A DNA stretch of 60,307 nucleotides from the NCBI GenBank assembly GCA_017994635.1, contig JAGOKK010000003.1, positions 1 to 60,307 on the forward strand, in the 5' to 3' direction. Under the pieces are notes generated by a model. The model worked only from the letters and a program-made list of their open reading frames with translations. It did no database searches and was not told the origin of the DNA. This DNA is from Candidatus Cloacimonadota bacterium (GTDB lineage: Bacteria > Cloacimonadota > Cloacimonadia > Cloacimonadales > Cloacimonadaceae). Shown here one piece after another: positions 27,122-34,684 of this stretch (positions are counted from its first letter, which is position 1; each line of letters starts with the position of its first letter). The translations under genes were made by a program, and so were the position numbers.

Positions 27122-27345
27122 GTGACTTGATGGTGCTATACACAGGTAATAGGGAATTCGTGAAACGAAGCGGCCTCCGCCACTGTATGCAGCATAAAGG
27201 TTTGCCGTGTCACTGTCATTTATTTGACGGGAAGGCAGGGCATCGGCCAGAAATGGTCAACCGCTGTGAGCCAGGAAACCTGCCAACAAGTGCTGATCGC
27301 GATCCACGGAGAGAGGGATTTGCGCAGATGTTCATCTCAAGTCAC
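27122..27345 (+). promoter_or_regulatory. Cobalamin riboswitch 2, ahead of the beta-propeller gene
   Basis: The same aptamer landmarks as copy 1, in the same order, with the B12 box GCCAGGAAACCTGCC at about 27270-27284. P1 is GTGACTTGA (27122-27130) with TCAAGTCAC (27337-27345): here all nine pairs are Watson-Crick, the single difference from copy 1 converting G-U to A-U. Over about 169 bases the two copies differ at about three positions, then diverge completely in the peripheral stem (27289-27329) before the shared platform. Upstream, 27044-27121 contains a dyad CATGGAAAT/ATTTCCATG (27076-27084, 27095-27103) whose loop holds TTGACA. The open frame across this region is accidental. Confidence 0.95.
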
Positions 27346-27364
27346 ATAAATAAACGAGGTGAAC
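27330..27364 (+). promoter_or_regulatory. Shine-Dalgarno-sequestering helix of riboswitch 2
   Basis: GTTCATCTC (27330-27338) pairs with GAGGTGAAC (27356-27364), the ribosome site 4 bases before ATG 27369. Arms are identical to those of copy 1 although the spacer between them (ACATAAATAAAC here) differs, which argues that the pairing itself is kept. Confidence 0.7.
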
Positions 27365-27368
27365 AAAA

Positions 27369-28610
27369 ATGAAAAGACTCACAATTGTCCTGGTGCTGAT
27401 GACGCTTTGTCACATCCTCCTTGCCGCAAATGTAATCTGGGTGTTAAACTCTCAATCCAGAACCCTGAGCAGAATCGAACCAGACGCAAACCATGTGAAC
27501 AACAGCTTTTCCCAATTGGGAAATGTGCCCAACAAGGTATTGGTAACCCCAGACTATCTCTATGTTGTAAACTCTGGAGATAACTCTTTACAGAAGATCT
27601 CCAAGACCAGCGGCAATACTGTAGCCAACCATTTCGTCGCCGTCAGCAGCAATCCTTGGGACGCGATCATCGATGAGGATTACATCTATGTAAGCGGACT
27701 CTTTAGTGCTAAGGTGTACAAGCTGGATAGCTCTTCTGGCCAAGTGCTGGCCGCTGTCCCAGTCGGGATCGCACCCGAAGCCATGGCGGTTGCCAATGGA
27801 AAGCTGTATGTAACTAACGCGGGTAACTATGCCCAGAACTACGCGGGCAGTTCAGTATCGGTGATTGATCTGGCATCTTTTAATGTGATTAAAACGATTA
27901 CTACAGGTCTGAATCCACAGTACATAAGGCTTTTTGACGGCTTGTTGCATGTGTCCTGCACCGGAAACTGGACTGATGTAGCGGGCGAGGTCCATGTAAT
28001 AGATCCAGAAACTGATGAGGTAGTGCATATAGTACCCATAGGTGGCTCTCCAGGCAATATCTGGATCAATGGGGATGGTCTGGCCTATGTGGCGGATGGT
28101 AGCGGCTACAGCTTCTACAGCTACGACGCCAATACATTCAGCGTGCTCAACCCTGCCAGCGCTCCTCTGCCTTATGCAGTTTCTGACCTGGCTGGCACGG
28201 CTGGGATGATCGCACTGGTCGATCCCAATTGGGGCTCAAACGCGCAAGTATCAGTCTTAGATCCTGACCTAAGCCCCAGATCCACATTTACTGTGGGGAT
28301 GATGCCTTCCGACATCAAAATGGACGTGGAACCCGTATCCGTAAGTGAACAGATCGCGCCTGTGCCACAAACACTTATCAAGGTCTATCCTTCCCCCATC
28401 CGTGCATCGGCTGAGCTGAAGTTAAAGTCTTTGGCCAGGTACGCGGGAGAATTCCGCCTCTATAACATACGAGGTGAAAGACTCTTTAAAACTCAGATTC
28501 AGGCGGGGGAGGAGAAGTCATTGAGCTTTGACCTGCCGGCAGGAGCTTATATCTACTGTTTTCAGGGATCAAACGAGCGAGCAAGTGGGAAACTCCTGAT
28601 CCTGCCGTAG
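27369..28610 (+). CDS. Seven-bladed beta-propeller with T9SS tail, probable BtuG-like cobalamin-capture protein
   Basis: A 413-residue secreted protein. A signal peptide (MKRLTIVLVLMTLCHILLA) without a proper lipobox is followed by a YncE-like propeller. Seven blade strands can be counted: VIWVLNSQSRTLSRIEP, YLYVVNSGDNSLQKIS, YIYVSGLFSAKVYKLD, KLYVTNAGN..VSVIDL, LLHVSCTGN..VHVIDP, LAYVADGSGYSFYSYD, MIALVDPNWG..VSVLDP. The last 75 residues (KVYPSPIRAS, FRLYNIRGERLF, LPAGAYIYCFQG) are a T9SS type A sorting domain. A cobalamin riboswitch controls it and a BtuB-like gene precedes it. In Bacteroides, BtuG is a riboswitch-linked surface propeller that binds cobalamin and hands it to BtuB, but as a lipoprotein. 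The BtuG-like role is inference from fold, context and control. Confidence 0.78.
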   Translation: MKRLTIVLVLMTLCHILLAANVIWVLNSQSRTLSRIEPDANHVNNSFSQLGNVPNKVLVTPDYLYVVNSGDNSLQKISKTSGNTVANHFVAVSSNPWDAIIDEDYIYVSGLFSAKVYKLDSSSGQVLAAVPVGIAPEAMAVANGKLYVTNAGNYAQNYAGSSVSVIDLASFNVIKTITTGLNPQYIRLFDGLLHVSCTGNWTDVAGEVHVIDPETDEVVHIVPIGGSPGNIWINGDGLAYVADGSGYSFYSYDANTFSVLNPASAPLPYAVSDLAGTAGMIALVDPNWGSNAQVSVLDPDLSPRSTFTVGMMPSDIKMDVEPVSVSEQIAPVPQTLIKVYPSPIRASAELKLKSLARYAGEFRLYNIRGERLFKTQIQAGEEKSLSFDLPAGAYIYCFQGSNERASGKLLILP

Positions 28611-28697
28611 CTGCGCCCATGCGGGGATTTGCTGGCTAACCGCAGGAAAACCCATCCAGATGAAAGCTATGAATCGTGTCACTACATCCAGGCTCAC

Positions 28698-28811
28698 TTG
28701 TGCCCACTATCAGCACGAATGCCACACGAATCCTTCCTGAACTCCTCCCGAATCCAGTTCGGGTGGGGTTCAGGTGGCCTATGAGTGGAGTTCAGGCCAT
28801 CAGAAGGGCTC
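28698..28811. repeat. Palindromic intergenic element B (11-bp-unit family)
   Basis: About 114 bp between the propeller gene and the PAS kinase. From the centre the right arm reads TTCGGGTGGGG, TTCAGGTGGCC, TATGAGTGGAG, TTCAGGCCATC, then AGAAGGGCTC; the left arm on the opposite strand reads TTCGGGAGGAG, TTCAGGAAGGA, TTCGTGTGGCA, TTCGTGCTGAT, then AGTGGGCACAAG. The inner two units match between arms; the outer ones are more diverged than in element A. It is the same size and architecture as elements A and C. The remainder of 28611-28941 shows no other feature, apart from a TTGACA at 28906-28911 without a clear -10. Confidence 0.65.
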
Positions 28812-28941
28812 CACGATCGGCCAGGCATACACTGTGATGCACGATGGATGGAAAACGTAAATCAGACCTGACAATCAATCGCGGGGTTGGTAGGCAATTT
28901 CAAGCTTGACATCTTTTACGCTTTCCTGTCTCTTGCGTAGC

Positions 28942-30120
28942 ATGGAGAAAAAAGAGAGCGTTACGAATATGGATGTACCAAATCAAGATGCCAGAAGTAA
29001 TCTGCGAGGCATTTCACCGGAGCTGTTGCCAAACTTGATGCACAATCTTCCGGGGATGGCATACAGATGCAAGTTTGATGAAAACTTCACGATGCTGTTC
29101 CTATCTGAGGGTTCCGTGGAACTCACCGAGTATGACGCTGGAGATATGCTATACGGCAAGAATATTACTTACGATGACATCACACATCCGGAAGACCAGG
29201 ATAGAGTGCGCAATACCATCCTGTCGGCAGTAAAACACCGCACTCAGTACCAGATGGAATACCGCATTATCACAAAATCCGGGGTAACCAAATGGGTCTG
29301 GGAAAAGGGTAACGCGGTTTACGACCAGAATAAGACTCCCATCTATCTGGATGGGTTCATCACCGATGTCTCGGCTCGCAGGAACGCGGAAGACGACCTG
29401 CAAAAAGCAGCCGATGATCTGGCAGAATTGAATGCCATGAAGGATAGGTTCTTCTCACTCCTGGCGCATGATCTGCAAAATCCGGTGTATGCCATTATAT
29501 CTTTATCTGAGTTTATCTCCGAAAACTATCAGAAGTTCGATGCCCGCGAGATCGAAGACGCCATGCTTCAGGTCAATTCTGCCGCACGAGGCATCTACAC
29601 ATTACTGGAAAACCTTCTGGATTGGGCGCGCCTGCAATCTGGAGAGCTAGAGTGTCAGACCGAGTTTGTTTCTCTATCCAAAGCGATTTCTTACGCGGTG
29701 GATAATCATGCCCGGGCGGCTGCCCAAAAGGGGATCGCGCTGGAGATAGAGCAGGATAGCGATATGATGGTGGAGTGCGATCTCAGGTTGCTCTCCTCGA
29801 TCTTGCGCAATATGATCTCAAACGCATTGAAGTACTCATATCCCAAGAGCAGTGTGAAGGTGGTTCTGCGCAAGTATGAAGGCAGAGCGGGGATTTCTGT
29901 AATCGATAATGGAGTGGGGATAGCCCGTAAGCATCTGGAAAAGATCTTTCGGATAGACAACGAATTGCGTCAGTATGGCACGGCCAATGAATCTGGAAGC
30001 GGTTTGGGGCTGATCCTGATGAGCAGTTTTGCCCAATTGATCGGAGCTGAAGTAAAGGTGGAAAGTAAGCTTAACCACGGCAGCACGTTTACCCTGCTGC
30101 TGGGGGGAAAAATTGATTGA
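28942..30120 (+). CDS. PAS-domain sensor histidine kinase
   Basis: A soluble kinase of about 392 residues. A PAS fold at about 30-145 (MHNLPGMAYRCKFDENF, FLSEGSVELTEYDAGDML, MEYRIITKSGVTKWVWEKG, YLDGFITDVSARR) is followed by a short coiled coil, the phosphoacceptor box LLAHDLQNPVYAI (His near 175), and an ATPase with the N box (LRNMISNALKYS), DNGVGIARKHLEKIF and GSGLGLILMSSFAQLIG. The start is uncertain: ATG 28942 and ATG 28969 are both in frame; a TTG at 28906 is less likely. No response regulator adjoins it. It is followed after 53 bases by a PTS EIIA gene. PAS_3-type kinases sense small molecules or redox state; the signal here is not evident. Confidence 0.87.
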   Translation: MEKKESVTNMDVPNQDARSNLRGISPELLPNLMHNLPGMAYRCKFDENFTMLFLSEGSVELTEYDAGDMLYGKNITYDDITHPEDQDRVRNTILSAVKHRTQYQMEYRIITKSGVTKWVWEKGNAVYDQNKTPIYLDGFITDVSARRNAEDDLQKAADDLAELNAMKDRFFSLLAHDLQNPVYAIISLSEFISENYQKFDAREIEDAMLQVNSAARGIYTLLENLLDWARLQSGELECQTEFVSLSKAISYAVDNHARAAAQKGIALEIEQDSDMMVECDLRLLSSILRNMISNALKYSYPKSSVKVVLRKYEGRAGISVIDNGVGIARKHLEKIFRIDNELRQYGTANESGSGLGLILMSSFAQLIGAEVKVESKLNHGSTFTLLLGGKID

Positions 30121-30173
30121 CGCTATTGGGGGGTAAAAAAAGAATGCAACTTACAATAAAGATTGGGTAGAAG

Positions 30174-30647
30174 ATGAGCACACTATTCAAGCCAGAATTG
30201 GCCAGAATCGTAGAAAGATTCGAATCCAAAGGCGACTGTCTGAACTTCATGGCCGACCTGTTGTCGGAAAGCGGGTGTCTGAGTTTTCCAGACCGCTATC
30301 TTGCGGCAGTGAAGGGTCGTGAGGAGATTATGAGCACCGGTATCGGGCGTGGGATTGCCATTCCGCATGCCCGGGACCTGACCGTAAACTGCTTGCGGAT
30401 AGCTGTTTGCAAAGTGAAGAATCCCCTCGACTTTAACTCGGTAGATGCCCAGCCGGTAAATCTGATCTTCATGATTGCCGTACCACAAAACTCTAACCAT
30501 CAATACATGCAAATCCTGCGCAACTTATCCGAGCATTTGCGGCAAGACGCGAACAGGACCATCCTGCTAAATGCAAGCACCGATATGGAGCTATATGACT
30601 ATGTGCACGCGATTGAAGATACTATTGGCAAGTCTCTGTCTGATTAG
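30174..30647 (+). CDS. PTS EIIA type-2 (PtsN/FruA-like) domain protein
   Basis: A 157-residue single-domain protein. The phosphorylated histidine is in GIAIPHARD (His65), preceded by the family's VKGREEIMSTGIGRG; a later segment, NLIFMIAVPQNSNHQYMQILRNLSEHLR, is also characteristic (the second His of the pair is in NSNHQY). It belongs to the fructose/mannitol/nitrogen EIIA family. No EIIB, EIIC, HPr or EI gene is present in the window, so a regulatory role like PtsN is more likely than sugar uptake. ATG has a weak ribosome site. Its last 47 bases overlap the following outer-membrane protein gene in another frame. Confidence 0.88.
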   Translation: MSTLFKPELARIVERFESKGDCLNFMADLLSESGCLSFPDRYLAAVKGREEIMSTGIGRGIAIPHARDLTVNCLRIAVCKVKNPLDFNSVDAQPVNLIFMIAVPQNSNHQYMQILRNLSEHLRQDANRTILLNASTDMELYDYVHAIEDTIGKSLSD

Positions 30648-31554
30648 CCTGTTGCCCCTGGCAGCTCAAAATGAGAATGCCGGGACCACGGGTTTTGACA
30701 CCTTGAAGCTATTTTACAACGCCAGGACCACGGCAATGGGTGGAGCGGTAAACGGCATTCCCAAAAATGCTGACGCCCTGGATTTCAATCCAGCGGCAAT
30801 CCTGGAAGCGGGACAACGCAGCGTTGCCACTAGCGTTATGGATCATCTGGTGGGCAGCGGGGGCGGTAGCGTGAGCTACGTGTATCCCAAAAATCGCTTT
30901 GTGGCATACGGAGCCAGCCTGCGTTACTGGAACAGTGGCAGCATAGATCGCACTGAGATCAGCGGCACCGGTGAATTGATCGAGACCGGGGAGAGCTTTG
31001 GGGCGCAGAATATAGTAGCATCAGTGACCGGGGCAAGATTTATCAGTCCTGCTCTGGATCTGGGTGGCAGCTTGAAATTTGTGTATGACAGCATAGACGA
31101 CGTCTCGGCTTCAGCCTTGATGGTGGATGTGGGGATCCTGCATCATACCGTAAACGAGAAGATCAAAGTAGGCCTTGGCGTGCGCAATTTGGGATTTCAG
31201 ACTTCCTACTATACAAATGCCAAACATGATGAATCTTTACCCACCACATACACTGCCGGGATCTCCATGCAAATGAAGGAATCCCTGCTGGCAGCGCTGG
31301 ATCTCAGTAAAGCGGCCGGGGAAAACGTCGTTGCCCGCGTGGGAATAGAACATGAATTGAATCCTGCGCTCACTCTGCGGGGCGGTTTCCGGAGCAACGC
31401 CGCCGATTACAATCTGGGTGGATGGCTGGCCTACACCAGTGGTCTTTCTCTGGGTCTGGGCTGGAAGATCAGAGATTTTGATCTGGATTACGCCATGGCA
31501 TCCTACGGTGATCTGGGCATCGCCAATCAAATTACTCTACGCTATAATTATTAA
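30601..31554 (+). CDS. PorV/PorQ-family outer-membrane barrel protein
   Basis: About 317 residues. Signal peptide MCTRLKILLASLCLISLLPLAAQ, then the family signature (FDTLKLFYNARTTAMGGAV, DALDFNPAAI) and amphipathic strands with glycine-rich turns to the end (FDLDYAMASYGDLGIANQITLRYNY). PorV-like proteins are FadL-fold barrels; PorV itself is the T9SS shuttle that hands cargo to the attachment machinery. I place the start at ATG 30601, with GGAG about 10 bases upstream; ATG 30595 is an alternative. Either start lies inside the EIIA gene, an overlap of about 50 bases implying coupled translation. Whether this member works in T9SS or in another envelope task cannot be told. Confidence 0.82.
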   Translation: MCTRLKILLASLCLISLLPLAAQNENAGTTGFDTLKLFYNARTTAMGGAVNGIPKNADALDFNPAAILEAGQRSVATSVMDHLVGSGGGSVSYVYPKNRFVAYGASLRYWNSGSIDRTEISGTGELIETGESFGAQNIVASVTGARFISPALDLGGSLKFVYDSIDDVSASALMVDVGILHHTVNEKIKVGLGVRNLGFQTSYYTNAKHDESLPTTYTAGISMQMKESLLAALDLSKAAGENVVARVGIEHELNPALTLRGGFRSNAADYNLGGWLAYTSGLSLGLGWKIRDFDLDYAMASYGDLGIANQITLRYNY

Positions 31555-31582
31555 AATCCAATACTCTTGAGGATGTTTACTC

Positions 31583-33679
31583 TTGCATTCGTTTTTATTT
31601 GAACTTGGAATTGAAGAACTGCCGGACAATGTGATTCTTCCGGCGATAGAATATCTGGAAAATAGTCTGCGAGATACCCTTCAGAGCAGCTCGCTAGGAT
31701 TTACCGGATTCAATGCTGCCTCCACTCCCCGGCGCCTTGCCCTGATGGTGGACGGTTTACCTGCCCGCCAGGAAGATGTGGAAATCCAAAAAACCGGTCC
31801 CGCCCTGAGTATTGCCTACACTGCAGAGGGTCAATTGAGCCCGGCGGGATTGGGCTTTTTGAAAAAGACTGGTGCCACAAGGGATGATATTTTTACCGAG
31901 CACAGCCCCAAGGGTGATTTCCTGGCGGTACGCTTCACGCAAAGGGGCAAATCATGCCAGGATATCCTGACAGCATGGATTCCCAGTGCGATCATGCAGA
32001 TGCCCCTTCCCAAAAGGATGATCTGGAAGGATAGGAATCTCGGATTTTCCCGACCCATTAGATGGATAGTGGCACTGTGGGATGAAGAAGTACTGGATCT
32101 GGATTTCTATGGGATTAAGGCATCGCGGTATAGCTATGGCAACCGCTACTTGAATCCCGAACAGCCGGTTTTGATCAAAGACTGCGGCCACTATGAAGAT
32201 GCAATGCTAAATGCCCGGGTGGTAGCTAACCGGGATCAGCGCCGCGCGTTGATCGCACAGCAAATGGAAGCGCTATTCACCAGCGAAGACTTCAGCGTGG
32301 TAAAAGATGAGCGTTTACTGGAAACAGTGTGCAATCTGGTGGAGTACCCCACGGCAGTGGCAGGTAGTTTTTCCCCAGATTTTCTCAAATTGCCCGAAAA
32401 AGTGATCACCTCCACCATCAGCCAGAATCAGAAATACTTCTCCGTATATGACGGAGATGGGAAACTGGCCAATAAGTTCGTCTTCATCAGCAACGGCGAT
32501 CCCTCACATGCCCAGATAATCCGCGCCGGAAATGAAAAGGTGGTGCGAGCCAGGCTGGAAGACGCCATGTGGTTTTTTGCTGAAGATTGTAAGAAGCCCC
32601 TGGAAGCATATACCGCTCATCTTTCAGAAGTGGTGTTTCAATCCAAATTGGGTACACTGCAGGATAAGACAAACAGGCTGCTGCAGCTGAGTGGGTATAT
32701 CTGCGACACCTTGCATCTTCCAGAAGAAGTAAAGAACAGAGCTCTGCGCACTGCTCAGCTCTGTAAAGCGGATTTGGTTACCCTGATGCTGGGTGAAAAA
32801 GAGTTTACCAAGCTGCAGGGATACATCGGCAAGCAATATGCCCTGGCCTCGGACGAAGATCCTGAGGTAGCCGAAGGGATTTATGAACACTATATGCCCC
32901 GGGGCAGTAACGATACCTTGCCCTCAAGCCTCAGCGGAGCGATTTGCGCGGTTGCAGATAAATTGGACACGGTAGCCGGAATCATCGGCATCGGAATGAT
33001 GCCCACAGGATCCGCAGATCCTTTTGCTCTACGTCGGGCTGCAGGTGGAATCGTGCAAATCCTGGCAGCTCGTAAATGGCAATTGGACCTTGCGAGCCTG
33101 ATCGAACATGCTTTGCAGTTGTTATCCGAAAAAGTGCAGCTAAAGGCCGAGGTAGAGGATAATGTAAAGAGCTTTTTTGCTCAGCGCGTGGTCTGGCTGC
33201 TCAAAGAATGCGGCATTGCTTACGACGTGGTGTCGGCTGTGATGCAAACCGGCTATGCCTCTCTGGATGATCTGATTGCAAAGGCCAAAGCTCTGGATGC
33301 CCTGAAAAAGGAAGAGTCATTTATTCGCTTGGTGATTGGATTTAAGCGAGTGGCAAACATCATTGCCGAAGTCAGAGATTTTGGAGCGACAGATAGCGGG
33401 CTCTTGGAGCCGGGTGCCGAGCAGGATCTATTCAAGGGTCTGAGCACTTTACGGGCGGAGATCGGTCAAGCTCTGGCAGAGCTGGATTATGCGGCAGCTT
33501 TACAGCACCTTGTAGCTTTTGGCATCCGTATCGACAAGTTTTTTGACGATGTATTGGTAAATTGTGAAGATGCCCGTTTGCGGGCAAACCGCTACGCGCT
33601 ACTAGCCGAAGTGAGAGCGGAATTTCTGCGCGTTGCCGACATCAGCCTGATCGTAGTAGATAACGAAATTGGAGAATAA
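31583..33679 (+). CDS. glyS: Glycyl-tRNA synthetase beta subunit
   Basis: A 698-residue protein, the usual length of GlyS. The N-terminal signature FLFELGIEELPDNV, the FTQRGKS and LPKRMIWKDRNLGFSRPIRW segments, QNQKYFSV and FISNGD, and the HD-like core VCNLVEYP and DKLDTVAGIIGIGMMPTGSADPFALRRAA are all typical of the beta chain, which recognises tRNA-Gly in the alpha2-beta2 enzyme. It starts with TTG at 31583, with GAGGA 9 bases upstream; a nearby ATG at 31573 is out of frame. The catalytic alpha subunit glyQ is not next to it in this window. It is the first gene of a tight run: pta begins on the base after its stop codon. Confidence 0.95.
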   Translation: MHSFLFELGIEELPDNVILPAIEYLENSLRDTLQSSSLGFTGFNAASTPRRLALMVDGLPARQEDVEIQKTGPALSIAYTAEGQLSPAGLGFLKKTGATRDDIFTEHSPKGDFLAVRFTQRGKSCQDILTAWIPSAIMQMPLPKRMIWKDRNLGFSRPIRWIVALWDEEVLDLDFYGIKASRYSYGNRYLNPEQPVLIKDCGHYEDAMLNARVVANRDQRRALIAQQMEALFTSEDFSVVKDERLLETVCNLVEYPTAVAGSFSPDFLKLPEKVITSTISQNQKYFSVYDGDGKLANKFVFISNGDPSHAQIIRAGNEKVVRARLEDAMWFFAEDCKKPLEAYTAHLSEVVFQSKLGTLQDKTNRLLQLSGYICDTLHLPEEVKNRALRTAQLCKADLVTLMLGEKEFTKLQGYIGKQYALASDEDPEVAEGIYEHYMPRGSNDTLPSSLSGAICAVADKLDTVAGIIGIGMMPTGSADPFALRRAAGGIVQILAARKWQLDLASLIEHALQLLSEKVQLKAEVEDNVKSFFAQRVVWLLKECGIAYDVVSAVMQTGYASLDDLIAKAKALDALKKEESFIRLVIGFKRVANIIAEVRDFGATDSGLLEPGAEQDLFKGLSTLRAEIGQALAELDYAAALQHLVAFGIRIDKFFDDVLVNCEDARLRANRYALLAEVRAEFLRVADISLIVVDNEIGE

Positions 33680-34666
33680 ATGCACATCTTACAGACCTTG
33701 AAACTACGCGCCACCGCAATCGGTGGCAACATCGTGTTACCCGAAGCCACCGACGAACGCACCCTGCGCGCGGCTGCAATGATGATACAGGAGAAACTGG
33801 CCCGGGTGACCCTGCTCGGTGATCCTCAAAGCATCCAAAAAGACGCTGCCACACTACAACTGGACCTGGCGGGATGCACTATGATAGATCCTGCCAATTC
33901 GCCCGATACAGCGCGCTTTGCCGATATCTTCTTTGAAAAACGCAAAGAAAAGGGTATTACAAAGGAACAGGCACTAGCCACGATGCAGAATGTACTCTTT
34001 TATGGAGCGATGATGGTGCGTGAAGGCCTTGCTTCCGGGATGGTTGCCGGGGCCGCAAACACCACGGCGGACGTGCTGCGTGCAGCTCTTCAGGTGGTGG
34101 GAGTGATGCCCGGGCTCAAGACCGTATCCTCTTCCTTCATCATGGTATCCCCGCGTGAAAACGAAAACACTTATCTCTTTGCCGATTGCGCGGTAGTGCC
34201 AAACCCCACAGATGAGCAACTGGCTGATATTGCCAGCTCCACCGCTCGAACCAGACGTTCCATATTGGGCGATGAACCATACGTGGCACTGCTGTCCTTT
34301 TCCACAAAGGGTAGCGCGGATCACGAACTGGTGGAAAAAGTACGCTCTGCCAGGAATATTCTGGATGCCCGCAAAGTGGACTTTGCCTATGATGGCGAAT
34401 TGCAACTGGATGCTGCCATCGTGGAGAAAGTGGCAAAGAGCAAAGCTCCCGGCAGCAATGTGGCCGGACGCGCCAACACCTTGGTGTTTCCCGATCTGCA
34501 AGCCGGAAACATTGGCTACAAGCTGGTGCAGAGACTGGGCGGATATGAGGCCATCGGCCCCATCATCCAGGGATTGGCTGCACCGATCTGCGATTTATCC
34601 CGCGGATGCTCCACCGAGGATATCTTCAATACTGCCATCCTCGTGCTACTGATGTCTAAAAAATAA
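33680..34666 (+). CDS. pta: Phosphate acetyltransferase
   Basis: A 328-residue enzyme of the short Pta form, lacking the N-terminal DRTGG domain of the long enterobacterial protein. Motifs: IVLPEATDERTLRAA, FYGAMMVREGLASGMVAGAANTTADVLRAAL, SSFIMV, FADCAVVPNPT, VALLSFSTKGSADH, DGELQLDAAIV, ANTLVFPDLQAGNIGYKLVQRL and GLAAPICDLSRGCS. It interconverts acetyl-CoA and acetyl phosphate, and with acetate kinase yields ATP during fermentation; ackA is not in the window. It begins directly after the glyS stop codon, so it depends on coupled translation or the A-rich GAGAATAA leader. Confidence 0.95.
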   Translation: MHILQTLKLRATAIGGNIVLPEATDERTLRAAAMMIQEKLARVTLLGDPQSIQKDAATLQLDLAGCTMIDPANSPDTARFADIFFEKRKEKGITKEQALATMQNVLFYGAMMVREGLASGMVAGAANTTADVLRAALQVVGVMPGLKTVSSSFIMVSPRENENTYLFADCAVVPNPTDEQLADIASSTARTRRSILGDEPYVALLSFSTKGSADHELVEKVRSARNILDARKVDFAYDGELQLDAAIVEKVAKSKAPGSNVAGRANTLVFPDLQAGNIGYKLVQRLGGYEAIGPIIQGLAAPICDLSRGCSTEDIFNTAILVLLMSKK

Positions 34667-34684
34667 AACATACAGGGGGAAAAG

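Noticed and set aside
27127-27372. An 81-codon open frame between the receptor and propeller genes
   Set aside because: It lies wholly in the cobalamin riboswitch; the codons are structural RNA sequence.
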